Below are positions 42,227 to 51,590 of a DNA stretch of 64,000 bases, in pieces. The first letter of the stretch is position 1. Every line of letters begins with the position of its first letter. A model generated the notes under the pieces. It did not search any database and was not told where the DNA came from. It was given only the letters and a program-made list of their open reading frames with translations. Made by a program: the position numbers and the translations under genes. The DNA is from M3007 sp031425035 (GTDB taxonomy: Bacteria > Bacteroidota > Bacteroidia > Chitinophagales > Saprospiraceae). Where the stretch lies: assembly GCA_031425035.1 (NCBI GenBank), contig JANPIN010000018.1, positions 1-64,000 of the forward strand, written 5' to 3'.

Positions 42227-44572
42227 TTAATGCACCATCAATTTCTTTTCGGCCGGCCCCTGGGTAGTTTGCAGCCGCAGGGTATAGAGTCCTTTTGGCC
42301 AGTTGCTCACTTGCAGACGCTGCGATTTTCCGGTCACTGGCGCAGCGGAATAGACCACCTGCCCCAGCGCATTCACGGCTTCCAGGTGTTCCACTTCCAG
42401 ATCGCCGGTGAACACCCGCACTTCACTGGTAGCCGGATTCGGGTAAACGGATACCTGCTGGGCAAGTGTTTTCTCCTGTGTTCCGCTGGTTTCCACCATT
42501 TTTATCCATAAGGTATCCTGTATAGCGGGTGTGCCGAAAATGAGCGGTTGCCCGTCTTTATCCACGGCTCTAAGGCCGCGAACAGGTACGGTGAATGGTT
42601 TTACATCGCCTATTTCGCGGTCGATCACATCGATAATAATTACAAAATCAGAACGAAACGTAAGGGTGGCAATGCGGCCGAAACCGGATGAACTGGCGTA
42701 TTTTTTCGTAAAACCAAGGTCCAGTTGGCGCTCATCGTAATTATCTTTCGGCAGCCAGAGGATGTGGTTGGAAATGCCGAAAAAGTCGTTTTTATAATCT
42801 ACTTCCGGGTCATGTTCTACATATTCCGGGTATTTCAGCGCAAATGCCAGACCATACAGGTCGAGGGCCGGAGCAGTGGCGCTACCCACCATCACGTTTG
42901 CCTTGATCTCCAGCGGAAACGGATTATTGGGATCTACTTCGATGACACTTTGGGGGAACTCCACCCAAACCTCCGGAGCGCCCGGTACCGGCAGGACTTC
43001 AAAACTGTCGATTGGCGAGTAATGCGGCTCAATGAGATCGACGTCCATGTCCAGTACCGTACCATCTCCGTCGCAGTCGAAATGTTTGTAATTCAAGGGC
43101 TGTTCCGCATTCACCAACTGGACCGGCCAGTTAGGGGCAAACTGATTTTTAAACTCGCTGCTGGCATTTGGGCGGGGTGCGCCGGAAGTCAGATAGCCGA
43201 CGCCGATGTCCAGCAGATCATATACGTTGGCTTTAGTGTCTCTGTTCGCATCGCCGGGTAAGACATAGTCCTGCGGGTCCGGCATGTTTTCAGCGGTCAG
43301 GTTAAGGGCATCGGTGATCAGCAATTTACTCACCGTCGAAGCACAGGAATTTTGTTTCCAAACGCTCAGGGTGACCCGGTACATGCCGCCTTTGGCATAG
43401 AAGTGCGGTTTTTCGGTCCACTGCGTCGCTTCCCAAATGGGGCTGCCATCACCGAAGTCCAGGTGACATAAACTGGAGTTGCCGCCGGATTTGTTGGTGA
43501 AAAGGACATTATAACCCATGTCCGGGTTGCCCGAAGTCACCTCCATGTCCAGATCGGCCAGGCAGGAACCGTAGATGCTGTTACAGTCGCCGGCCCACCA
43601 GGTCGTCACCCCAGCCGCCAGCGCGTCACATTCGCTCAGGTAAGTCTGTTGATCACAGCCACAGACGGGTACATCCTGCGGCGGGCAGGCCTGGACCAAA
43701 CCCATGAGCTGGACATTGGCACAACCCGGCTCGACCAGGGTCAAATCTTTGCAGAGGGTGCCGGTGCAGGACAGATTGGCGCCGGCGTCTACCGTGTAGG
43801 TCGCGCAAATGCTGTAAGGACCATAGTCCGGCATTTCCGTATTCAGGCTGGCGGTGTTGCCGAGTGATGCAGGATTTGAGCCATTCGTCCAGTTGATGGC
43901 GGTTAATGGGCCGGCATTGCTGGTTTGTGGCAATAATTTGGCGTAAATCTGTTTGCCGATACCGGTTACATACGTGTTATATCCACAGGGGCCGGCGGGT
44001 TCTCCGCTCACCAGTATTTCCTGGCAGCTTTGCGCCACCACCCCGATCAGGTTTACCAGACGCAGACAAACGGTCTGTGTTCCTGTTTGTTGAAAAGTAT
44101 AGTCGATGACGTCACCGGTCAGACCTGTAGCGATGTTATCCCCAAAACTCCAGATGCAGGTTACATTCAACAGGCCATCCAGTTCGGCTTTAAAAGTGTA
44201 TTTATACGGGTTGTCAGGGCTGACGGTATAGCTAAAGTGCGCTTCATCAAGCGGGGAATCGGTCCATGCGTTCAATCCCAGTACGGGCAGACCATCTTGT
44301 GGACAGTCTGGTAAAGGCTCCACTTGCACGGCGTTGTAGAATATGATTTTTCCGGGGACGAGGATACCCTCATATTTAACGGCGTGGAAGAAGTCCCCGT
44401 TGTCTATTTGTTTAATAACTGCGCCACACCCTGGCGTTACGCTGACGACCTGACCAATGTGAGCGAATGGCTGCGCCAGCAGCGCGCCTCCATGCAGCAG
44501 AACGATAGCCAGGATCAACAGCCAGTTTTTTCCAGGGATCGGACGGTGCAGAATGGGTTGAAAGTGAGCCAT
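42227..44572 (-). CDS. T9SS-secreted PKD/Kazal-domain protein
   Basis: The 781-residue protein has a signal peptide (to LLAQ), PKD-like segments (WSFGDNIAT; LDFGDGSPIWEA), a Kazal-type serine-protease-inhibitor domain at ~284-330 with Cys spacing CPPQDVPVCGCDQQTYLSEC, a dockerin-like LPGDANRDTKANVYDLLDIG (~439-458) and a C-terminal type A sorting domain (VYPNPATSEVRVF, ~705 to the end). Kazal domains inhibit subtilisin- and trypsin-like proteases in eukaryotes; activity here is unknown. It is likely released or surface-attached by T9SS. Confidence 0.88.
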   Translation of the reverse strand: MAHFQPILHRPIPGKNWLLILAIVLLHGGALLAQPFAHIGQVVSVTPGCGAVIKQIDNGDFFHAVKYEGILVPGKIIFYNAVQVEPLPDCPQDGLPVLGLNAWTDSPLDEAHFSYTVSPDNPYKYTFKAELDGLLNVTCIWSFGDNIATGLTGDVIDYTFQQTGTQTVCLRLVNLIGVVAQSCQEILVSGEPAGPCGYNTYVTGIGKQIYAKLLPQTSNAGPLTAINWTNGSNPASLGNTASLNTEMPDYGPYSICATYTVDAGANLSCTGTLCKDLTLVEPGCANVQLMGLVQACPPQDVPVCGCDQQTYLSECDALAAGVTTWWAGDCNSIYGSCLADLDMEVTSGNPDMGYNVLFTNKSGGNSSLCHLDFGDGSPIWEATQWTEKPHFYAKGGMYRVTLSVWKQNSCASTVSKLLITDALNLTAENMPDPQDYVLPGDANRDTKANVYDLLDIGVGYLTSGAPRPNASSEFKNQFAPNWPVQLVNAEQPLNYKHFDCDGDGTVLDMDVDLIEPHYSPIDSFEVLPVPGAPEVWVEFPQSVIEVDPNNPFPLEIKANVMVGSATAPALDLYGLAFALKYPEYVEHDPEVDYKNDFFGISNHILWLPKDNYDERQLDLGFTKKYASSSGFGRIATLTFRSDFVIIIDVIDREIGDVKPFTVPVRGLRAVDKDGQPLIFGTPAIQDTLWIKMVETSGTQEKTLAQQVSVYPNPATSEVRVFTGDLEVEHLEAVNALGQVVYSAAPVTGKSQRLQVSNWPKGLYTLRLQTTQGPAEKKLMVH

Positions 44573-44861
44573 TTTTATCCAATTTTATACAGATGACGGC
44601 TTTAGTCCCGCAATCGTTGGGCCAAAGACTATTTCAGAATACAAAGATTCGTTTTTGTATGGATGAAAACACCGACATTTTTATAAACTTGCCGGAAAAT
44701 TAATATTTGCTTAAACCAGCTAAATATTTGGTTGTCAAAAGAATAACTGGCCCGAAATTAGCAATAAAACCTGGAAAAACATAAATTTTCTAACAAAACT
44801 TTATCGCGTCGGCGGACTGATTTGTCGGCTGGCCGCCAGAAAGAATCAAGGGTAAAAATAA

Positions 44862-46295
44862 ATGTTCAGCGACAAACTCGTCAGCCTGTTAGAGACTTTT
44901 TCGCGAGCGGAATTCGGGCGTTTGCACAAGTTCCTGCAATCCCCCTATTTCAACGACCAGAAAGAGGTAACCCTGTTATTCGAATGGGTCGCCCTGGCTT
45001 TGCGTAAAAATGAATTGGCCGCCGCGCTGCTGAGCAAGGAAAAAGTATGGGCCGCCCTGTATCCCCGGCAAAAGTTGAATGATGCCCAACTGCGCCGCTT
45101 ATCGTCCGATCTGACGCAGCTGGTGCTGCAATTCCTGCTACAGGAAAGCCGCCGCCAGGATGCCGTCAGCGAAGCCCTGGAAATGCAGAAAGTACTGGAA
45201 AAACCGGAGTTGAAAAAGCATTTGAACGGGGTGGAACGGCAACTGCAAAAATTGCTGGACACTACGCCGGTCGGCTCGACCACGGCCTATCTGGCGCAGT
45301 TTACCCGGCACTGGAATATTTTTTATCGGGCTTCCAAAGTGGTCGTTACGACCGATTATGTGGATAAACTGGGCCCCGCGGATTTCTACCTGGAGTGTTT
45401 TTATCTCACGCAGAAGTTGAAGTTCTACGTGGCATTACTGCTTTACCGGGGTTCCAGAAGCACCGAACAGGAGATGAAAATGATCTCCGGTTTCTGGGAA
45501 TATTTAGCCGACGAACGCTTTGCCAATGTGCCTTTGATCCAGATCTATCTGAACGTAATTGCTTGTTTTAACAAGCCGGACGAGGAGGTATACTTTCGGG
45601 ATCTAATGCATAATCTGGAGCGTTTTGCCCCCGAATTGAACAAAGAAGACCTGCGCGAGAGCTACCATATTGCGCAGAACTATTGTGCGTTAAAAATCAA
45701 TCAGGGGCTCAATGAGTACTACCGGGAAATGTTCGCGATTTTCCGGATGACCATTGAAAACGAGCTATTGCTGGAAGATGGCCGGCTGTCGGAAGGCTTG
45801 TATAAGAATATTATCACCGTAGGCTTGCGGGTCAAGGAATTTGATTGGGTGAAACAATTTATCGAAGGGTATTCCGAATTTCTACCCGCCGATATCCGGG
45901 AAAACGCCTGCTCTTTCAACCTGGCCAACCTGTATTCTCACCTGAAACAGCATAGTAAAGTCATTGAGGCCTTACGCAATGTGGAATACAGCGATGTCGT
46001 GTACGCTTTGAGCGCTAAATTGATTTTAGTCCGCACCTACTACGATACGGATGAAGTGATGGCCCTGGACTCCTTAATCGATAGTTTTCGCATTTTTTTG
46101 CGGCGAAATAAGGTCATTTCTAAAAATCAAAAACGCGAATACAACAGCTTTTTAAACATCGTTAAAAAGCTGACCTCCATTCCTTCCGGCGATCAGGCCG
46201 CCATAACCAAACTGCGCCAGCGCGTCACCGTGACTTCCTCCACCATGCCCAAAAAGTGGCTGCTGGAAAAAATGGACGAGCTACAACGCAAATAG
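44862..46295 (+). CDS. Conserved alpha-helical protein of unknown function
   Basis: The 477-residue protein starts MFSDKLVSLLETFSRAEFGRL. It is almost entirely helical with TPR-like periodicity (DEEVYFRDLMHNLERFAPEL; FNLANLYSHLKQHSKVIEAL) and ends in a basic tail. No signal peptide or membrane helix. I have seen relatives annotated only as hypothetical in Saprospiria-type genomes, and no enzyme motif is visible. Function unknown. Confidence 0.82.
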   Translation: MFSDKLVSLLETFSRAEFGRLHKFLQSPYFNDQKEVTLLFEWVALALRKNELAAALLSKEKVWAALYPRQKLNDAQLRRLSSDLTQLVLQFLLQESRRQDAVSEALEMQKVLEKPELKKHLNGVERQLQKLLDTTPVGSTTAYLAQFTRHWNIFYRASKVVVTTDYVDKLGPADFYLECFYLTQKLKFYVALLLYRGSRSTEQEMKMISGFWEYLADERFANVPLIQIYLNVIACFNKPDEEVYFRDLMHNLERFAPELNKEDLRESYHIAQNYCALKINQGLNEYYREMFAIFRMTIENELLLEDGRLSEGLYKNIITVGLRVKEFDWVKQFIEGYSEFLPADIRENACSFNLANLYSHLKQHSKVIEALRNVEYSDVVYALSAKLILVRTYYDTDEVMALDSLIDSFRIFLRRNKVISKNQKREYNSFLNIVKKLTSIPSGDQAAITKLRQRVTVTSSTMPKKWLLEKMDELQRK

Positions 46296-46329
46296 TCCCA
46301 CTGACTACCAGCAGTTTCCCTGAAAACCC

Positions 46330-46337
46330 TATTTTTG
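46330..46337 (+). promoter_or_regulatory. -7 box of mtaB
   Basis: TATTTTTG matches TAnnTTTG. The heptamer repeat at 46351-46392 then lies between it and the ATG, so the repeat would be in the leader. Confidence 0.45.
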
Positions 46338-46350
46338 CAGCCTTTTTGCC

Positions 46351-46392
46351 CTGTCACCTAACTCCTGTCCCCTAACTCCTGTCCCCTACTAC
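46351..46392 (+). repeat. Perfect six-unit heptamer repeat ending at the mtaB start codon
   Basis: Six 7-nt units without gaps: CTGTCAC, CTAACTC, CTGTCCC, CTAACTC, CTGTCCC, CTACTAC. The last base is the one before the ATG at 46393. The alternation of two words recalls the short tandemly repeated repetitive (STRR) sequences of heterocystous cyanobacteria. Confidence 0.9.
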
Positions 46393-47754
46393 ATGACCCC
46401 CCGTACCGTTGCCTTCCACACCCTCGGCTGCAAGCTGAACTACTCGGAAACCTCCGCCCTGGCGCAGCTTTTCGAGCGGAGCGGCTATTTGCCGGTGAAA
46501 TTTGAGGAAGCTGCGGACATTTACGTGCTCAACACCTGCTCGGTCACCGAACAGGCGGATCGGGAATGTCAGAAGATCGTGCGGCAGGCCCTGCGCCGGC
46601 AGCCCGATGCTTTCGTGGTGGTCACCGGCTGTTACGCGCAGTTGAAACCCGACGAAATCGCCCGCATACCCGGCGTGGATCTGGTGCTGGGCGCCGGGGA
46701 GAAATTTCGCATTCTCGACTACGTCGACGACCTGTCCAAAGCGCCGGGCAAAGGCATGGTCCATGCCGGCGAAGTACGCGACGTCAATACCTTCAACGCC
46801 TCGTTTTCTTTTGGCGACCGCACGCGCTCTTTTTTGAAAGTGCAGGACGGCTGCGATTATAAATGCAGCTTTTGCACCATTCCGCAGGCCCGGGGCGCCA
46901 GCCGCTCCGATACGGTCGCCAGCGTGGTGGCCAATGCCCGGCAGATTGCCAGTATGGGCGTACAGGAGATCGTACTGACCGGCGTCAACCTGGGTGATTT
47001 TGGCAATGGTACGGCCGTCATCGAAGGCGAACGCGTCCAAAAAGAAGCGCTTTTTGTAGATTTGATCCGCGAACTGGAGCAGGTCGAAAGCGTCAGCCGC
47101 TACCGCATTAGTAGCATCGAGCCCAACCTGCTGACCGATGAGATCATCGGTTTTGTGGCGGAAAGCCAGCGTTTTATGCCGCATTTCCACGTGCCGCTAC
47201 AGTCGGGGAATGACAAACAGTTGCGCGATATGCGCCGGCGCTACAAACGCGATCTCTACGCCGCCCGGGTAGAGATGATCAAAAAGAAAATGCCGCATGC
47301 CTGTATCGGCTGTGACGTGATCGTCGGTTTTCCGGGCGAAACGGAGGCGGATTTCCTGGAAACCTACCGTTTTTTGCAGGATCTCGACGTGTCTTATCTG
47401 CACGTTTTCAGTTACTCCGAACGGGCCAACACGCTGGCGACCACCCTGCCCGGCAGCGTTCCCATCGAAGAGCGGAAGCGCCGCAACCAGGCGCTGCGCG
47501 GTTTGTCGGAAATGAAACGCCGCGATTTTTACCAGCAACACCTGGGCAGCGTACGCCCCGTACTGTTTGAAAAGCACAAGAATCCGGCCCTTTTGAGCGG
47601 TTTCACGGATAATTACGTGAAAATCGAGGCGCCTTTTATGGCCGACCGGCTCAATACCATCGCTCCGGTTTTACTCGCCGACCTCTGGCCGGGCGGGGAA
47701 GCCGTGCAGGCGCAAATGGCCGGACCGGAGTTGGCGATCGTTACGCTCCGCTAA
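46393..47754 (+). CDS. mtaB: tRNA t6A37 methylthiotransferase (MtaB-type)
   Basis: Adds a methylthio group to t6A at position 37 of tRNAs reading ANN codons. The 453-residue protein has the N-terminal UPF0004 domain with three Cys (GCKLN at ~12, NTCSVT at ~47 and VTGCYAQ at ~79), the radical SAM motif CDYKCSFC (Cx3Cx2C, ~153-160) and a C-terminal TRAM-like end. Features fit MtaB better than MiaB. It starts directly behind a heptamer repeat. Confidence 0.93.
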   Translation: MTPRTVAFHTLGCKLNYSETSALAQLFERSGYLPVKFEEAADIYVLNTCSVTEQADRECQKIVRQALRRQPDAFVVVTGCYAQLKPDEIARIPGVDLVLGAGEKFRILDYVDDLSKAPGKGMVHAGEVRDVNTFNASFSFGDRTRSFLKVQDGCDYKCSFCTIPQARGASRSDTVASVVANARQIASMGVQEIVLTGVNLGDFGNGTAVIEGERVQKEALFVDLIRELEQVESVSRYRISSIEPNLLTDEIIGFVAESQRFMPHFHVPLQSGNDKQLRDMRRRYKRDLYAARVEMIKKKMPHACIGCDVIVGFPGETEADFLETYRFLQDLDVSYLHVFSYSERANTLATTLPGSVPIEERKRRNQALRGLSEMKRRDFYQQHLGSVRPVLFEKHKNPALLSGFTDNYVKIEAPFMADRLNTIAPVLLADLWPGGEAVQAQMAGPELAIVTLR

Positions 47755-47936
47755 ATTCGAATTGTTTACCAAGCTCTGATTGTCCGGCTACCGACAAGTA
47801 GGCCGGGGATTTTAAATGGGCTAACCAGAATCGGGACAGCGGGTTACTTTTACCAATCGTAAATCCCGGGGACCAACGGCTGCGTATACTTACGTAGGGC
47901 CATTTCAGACCGCTTCGCAAACATTACTAAGCATTT

Positions 47937-49289
47937 ATGCACATCGTTATCCTCGGCAACGGCATTAGCGGCATTACGGCTGCCCGGCACATTCGCAAAC
48001 ACAGCGACCACGCCATCACCATTCTTTCCGACGAGTCCGATTTTTTCTTCAGTCGCACGGCATTGATGTACGTGTACATGGGCCACCTGCGCTTTGAAGA
48101 TACCCAGCCCTATGAAAACTGGTTCTGGGAAAAAAATCGCATTCAGCTTCAGCGCGCCCGGGTGGAAACGGTGAATTTCCAGGAAAAAACGCTCCAACTG
48201 ACCGGCGGTGCCGTGCTGCCCTACGACCGGCTTTTGCTGGCAGTCGGGTCCAAATCCAATAAATTCGGCTGGCCGGGTCAGGACCTGAACGGCGTACGCG
48301 GCCTGTACAGCAAACAGGATCTGGAAGCCATGCAGGACCACGCGATCAGCCGGGAGAAGCGCGCCGATGCCCGGGCCGTAGTGGTCGGCGGCGGCTTGAT
48401 CGGTATAGAAATGGTGGAAATGTTCCATAGCCGCCACGTGCCGGTTTCCTTTCTGGTACGCGAAGACAATTTCTGGAACAACATTTTGCCCCCGGAAGAA
48501 TCGTCGATGGTCACCCGTCACCTGCTGGAGCACCACGTCGATCTGCGCCTGGGTACCGAATTAAAGGAAATACAACCCACCGCGGACGGGCAGGTAAAAT
48601 CAGTACTGACCAGCACCGGCGACACGATCGGGTGTGGTTACGTGGGCCTGACGGTTGGGGTGAGCCCGAACGTGGATTTTCTGAAAAATAGCGGTCTGGA
48701 GATCAATAAGGGCATTTTAGTGAACGAATACCTGGAAACCAACCAGCCGGACGTCTACGCGATCGGCGACTGTGCCGAGTTGCGGACGCCCCCGGCCGGC
48801 CGCCGCCCTATTGAAGCAGTGTGGTATGTGGGGCGTATGATGGGCGAAACCGTGGCGCATTCGATCTGCGGCCAACGGCGGCGTTATGAGCCTGGCATCT
48901 GGTTCAATTCCGCCAAATTCTTCGATATAGAATACCAGACCTATGGCGATATCCGCGCCAAACTGGCGGATAATCAGACCTCGCTCTACTGGGAACATCC
49001 CGGCGGTAAAAAAAGCATCCGGATTACCTATGAATCAGCCAGTGGTCAGGTCGTGGGTTTCAACCTGATGGGCGTACGCTATCGCCACGAAGTCTGCGAA
49101 AAATGGATCGCGCAGGGAGCCACGATGGAAACAGTGCTGACCAATCTCGGCCTGGCGAACTTCGATCCGGAGTTTTATCCGCAGCACGAGGCAGAACTGG
49201 TGCATTTATATAATCAGCAAACCGGCAAAAACCTGTTGCTACGCCGCCGCCGCGGCCTGACCGCCGTACTGGAATTTTTGAAAAATTGA
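47937..49289 (+). CDS. NAD(P)/FAD-dependent oxidoreductase (nitrite/rubredoxin reductase-like)
   Basis: The 450-residue flavoprotein has the FAD dinucleotide fold at the N-terminus (ILGNGISGITAARHIR), the second NAD fold VVVGGGLIGIEMVE (~148-161) and the FAD-binding GD motif YAIGDCAEL (~279). It belongs to the pyridine-nucleotide-disulphide family without the CxxxxC disulphide, so it is not a glutathione-reductase type. The C-terminal ~100 residues are extended. It probably hands electrons from NAD(P)H to the following ferredoxin-type membrane protein (94 bp downstream). Confidence 0.85.
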   Translation: MHIVILGNGISGITAARHIRKHSDHAITILSDESDFFFSRTALMYVYMGHLRFEDTQPYENWFWEKNRIQLQRARVETVNFQEKTLQLTGGAVLPYDRLLLAVGSKSNKFGWPGQDLNGVRGLYSKQDLEAMQDHAISREKRADARAVVVGGGLIGIEMVEMFHSRHVPVSFLVREDNFWNNILPPEESSMVTRHLLEHHVDLRLGTELKEIQPTADGQVKSVLTSTGDTIGCGYVGLTVGVSPNVDFLKNSGLEINKGILVNEYLETNQPDVYAIGDCAELRTPPAGRRPIEAVWYVGRMMGETVAHSICGQRRRYEPGIWFNSAKFFDIEYQTYGDIRAKLADNQTSLYWEHPGGKKSIRITYESASGQVVGFNLMGVRYRHEVCEKWIAQGATMETVLTNLGLANFDPEFYPQHEAELVHLYNQQTGKNLLLRRRRGLTAVLEFLKN

Positions 49290-49328
49290 GTGTCATGTTG
49301 GGTTAAAAAGGGCCTTCAAGCAAGTGTA

Positions 49329-49380
49329 CCCATTCCCCAATAACCAGTCCCCCATAACCAATAACCATTAACGAACAACC
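49329..49380. repeat. Heptamer (STRR-like) repeat upstream of the ferredoxin-type gene
   Basis: Units of 7 nt with one 8-mer: CCCATTC, CCCAATAA, CCAGTCC, CCCATAA, CCAATAA, CCATTAA, CGAACAA, then CC. It ends 3 nt before the ATG at 49384. It fills the spacer between the two genes of the redox pair. Confidence 0.85.
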
Positions 49381-49383
49381 GCT

Positions 49384-50766
49384 ATGAACAATCCAAGTCT
49401 ATCCATTGCCAGTCCCCAGCTGATGTTCACCACCGGGCGACAGAAACTTGCTTTGGCCGTTGCGGGGCTGGGCGTTTTACTGCTGCTGCTGACCTGGGCT
49501 GCCGGCCAGGCTTTGGCGCCGCTGCCCACATTCCTGGCGTCCGTCGCGCTGATGACTTTGGGCACGGCCATATTTATCCGGGAAGAATATGCGCGCCACC
49601 CGGAAGGCATTAAAAATAACGGGGTGTGGCTGCGCAGCCTCTCATCGCGGGGCATCTGGGGCTGGATGTTCGGCATTATCATCACCGGTTTTTACGTGTG
49701 TTTATACTGGTGGCCCGAGTATCTGGGGGTGCGCGGCAACGGCGTGGCCAACGTGGGTCTGGCGGCTTTGTTCGACCCGCTGAGTATGGGTTTGCGGGGC
49801 CGTACGGCCGATCAATGGTTTGTGTACGGCACTTTTTATACGGTGGCCGTGCTGCTCATGGGCTGGAAATTTTTCAATAAATACCGCCACAATCCCTATC
49901 AGCGGATCCGGACCCTTTCGGTGATGTTTTTTCAGTTGGGTTTCGCATTCATCCTGCCCGGCCTGCTGGTTCGTTTGCAGCAGCCGGAAATATATTTCAC
50001 CTATTTCTGGCCGCTTTCCTACTACCAGGGCACGCCGATGGCCCACGACTACTACCAGACTTCGAACCTGGGGATGTTCTATTTCTTTTTCGGGCTGGCC
50101 ATGTTCTTCATTGCTACGCCTATTCTGACCTACTTTTTTGGAAAAAGATGGTACTGCTCCTGGGTCTGCGGCTGCGGCGGACTGGCTGAAACCGCCGGCG
50201 ATCCCTTTCGTCATTTATCGGATAAAAGTCTGGGCGCCTGGAAAATAGAGCGCTGGCTGATCTACGCCGTGCTGGCTTTTGCCGTCATCATGACGGCGCT
50301 GTTATGGATCAACGTGTCGACCGGGCGCGGTGTGCTCGGCGCCTTTTCCGAAGGTTTTTACAAGAGCTATTCTTTCGCAGTAGGCTCCGTGTTTTCCGGG
50401 GTCATCGGCGTGGGTTTTTACCCTTTGATGGGCAGCAGGGTATGGTGCCGATTTGGCTGCCCGATGGCGGCCTGGCTGGGAATCTGGCAAAAAAAAGCGT
50501 CCAAATTCCGGATCACGACGAATGGCGGCCAGTGCATTAGCTGCGGCAACTGCTCCACTTACTGCGAAATGGGCATCGACGTGCGGCACTACGCCCAGCG
50601 CGGCCAGGACGTCGTGCGCGCCTCCTGCGTGGGCTGTGGCATTTGTGCCGCCGTGTGTCCGCGCGGGGTGTTACGCCTCGAAGGTGCCGAAGGCGATGTG
50701 CAGCAGCGCGCTGAAATTACCCGCACCGTTATGATCCCCGTAGAAGACGTGCGTATATTGAATTGA
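49384..50766 (+). CDS. Polytopic membrane protein with two 4Fe-4S clusters (NapH/CcoG-like)
   Basis: The 460-residue protein has about seven hydrophobic segments up to ~345 and a C-terminal cytosolic ferredoxin domain with CISCGNCSTYC (~382-392) and CVGCGICAAVC (~419-429), each Cx2Cx2Cx3C. Extra Cys-rich loops WYCSWVCGCGG (~257) and WCRFGCP (~356) are as in NapH, NosR and CcoG families. These proteins pass electrons across or along the membrane; the final acceptor is not known. It follows the flavin oxidoreductase. Confidence 0.85.
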   Translation: MNNPSLSIASPQLMFTTGRQKLALAVAGLGVLLLLLTWAAGQALAPLPTFLASVALMTLGTAIFIREEYARHPEGIKNNGVWLRSLSSRGIWGWMFGIIITGFYVCLYWWPEYLGVRGNGVANVGLAALFDPLSMGLRGRTADQWFVYGTFYTVAVLLMGWKFFNKYRHNPYQRIRTLSVMFFQLGFAFILPGLLVRLQQPEIYFTYFWPLSYYQGTPMAHDYYQTSNLGMFYFFFGLAMFFIATPILTYFFGKRWYCSWVCGCGGLAETAGDPFRHLSDKSLGAWKIERWLIYAVLAFAVIMTALLWINVSTGRGVLGAFSEGFYKSYSFAVGSVFSGVIGVGFYPLMGSRVWCRFGCPMAAWLGIWQKKASKFRITTNGGQCISCGNCSTYCEMGIDVRHYAQRGQDVVRASCVGCGICAAVCPRGVLRLEGAEGDVQQRAEITRTVMIPVEDVRILN

Positions 50767-50842
50767 GAAAAACTGCTATTTTCGCCCATTCACTGAACCA
50801 GGGGTCTTAAAAACCCGAAAACGACAAAACCTGCTTTCTGCC

Positions 50843-51484
50843 ATGGGCGTTACCATTCTCGTCAGCCTTATTTTGACCGCCGGACTACTGGGCGGCATTG
50901 CGAATTATTTCATGAACAAACCGGATACCAGCTGGCTTTGGCATGACTTCTTCAAATCCTCCCTGCTGGGACTAACGGCTGCCGCTACGGTGCCGCTTTT
51001 CCTGCGCACCGTCTCCAGTAACCTGATGAATGAGTGCCTTGCCGGCGACGTCATCTCGTACTTTGTGTTCTTTGGATTTTGCATCATTGCCTCCATTTTC
51101 TCCGCGAAATTTTTGCAGTCTTTGGGGGATAAACTCCTGCAGGAAGTCAATCAGGTCAAGCAAAAACAGGAAGAACTGGCGGAAACGACCGGTATTCTGG
51201 TGCAGCATAGTTCCGATCCGGGAGATGTTCCGGAAATAATAGAAGACACCGATTTGCTCGAAGGCGTGCGTTCACGTGGAGCAGCGGCGCCCATCAGCGA
51301 CGAGCAAAAAGTGCTGCTGGCTTTTCAGGGACAATACGCTTTTCGTACCCTGGCGGGCGTATGCAAGGATTCCGGGCTGGATAAGGGCACGGCGCTCACC
51401 ATTTTAACGGACCTGGAATTGAAGGGTCGGCTGACGCAAATCCGGCGGGCGACTGACGGGGTGGTCGTCTGGTCGCTGAAATAA
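50843..51484 (+). CDS. YEATS-associated-helix-type membrane protein
   Basis: The 213-residue protein has about three membrane helices (~4-20, 39-56, 72-88), a coiled-coil (DKLLQEVNQVKQKQEELAET, ~97-116) and a C-terminal winged-helix-like part (AFRTLAGVCKDSGLDKGTAL, then LKGRLTQIRRATDGVVVWSL). The assignment to the YEATS-associated helix family is from memory of this layout and is tentative. It follows the redox gene by 76 bp and may be separate. Function unknown. Confidence 0.6.
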   Translation: MGVTILVSLILTAGLLGGIANYFMNKPDTSWLWHDFFKSSLLGLTAAATVPLFLRTVSSNLMNECLAGDVISYFVFFGFCIIASIFSAKFLQSLGDKLLQEVNQVKQKQEELAETTGILVQHSSDPGDVPEIIEDTDLLEGVRSRGAAAPISDEQKVLLAFQGQYAFRTLAGVCKDSGLDKGTALTILTDLELKGRLTQIRRATDGVVVWSLK

Positions 51485-51517
51485 CTTTTTAGAAATTCGG
51501 AATTTTTTCCAAAGACA

Positions 51518-51549
51518 TTGGAATTTACAGTTTTGAGAAGTTACCTTTG
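51518..51549 (+). promoter_or_regulatory. Promoter of rplY
   Basis: TTG (51518-51520) and TACCTTTG (51542-51549) are 21 bp apart, matching the Bacteroidota -33/-7 pattern. The leader to the ATG at 51591 is about 35 nt. Confidence 0.65.
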
Positions 51550-51590
51550 CGGGCGCTTTTTGAAATTAACATAAATTTAGAGCAAATACA

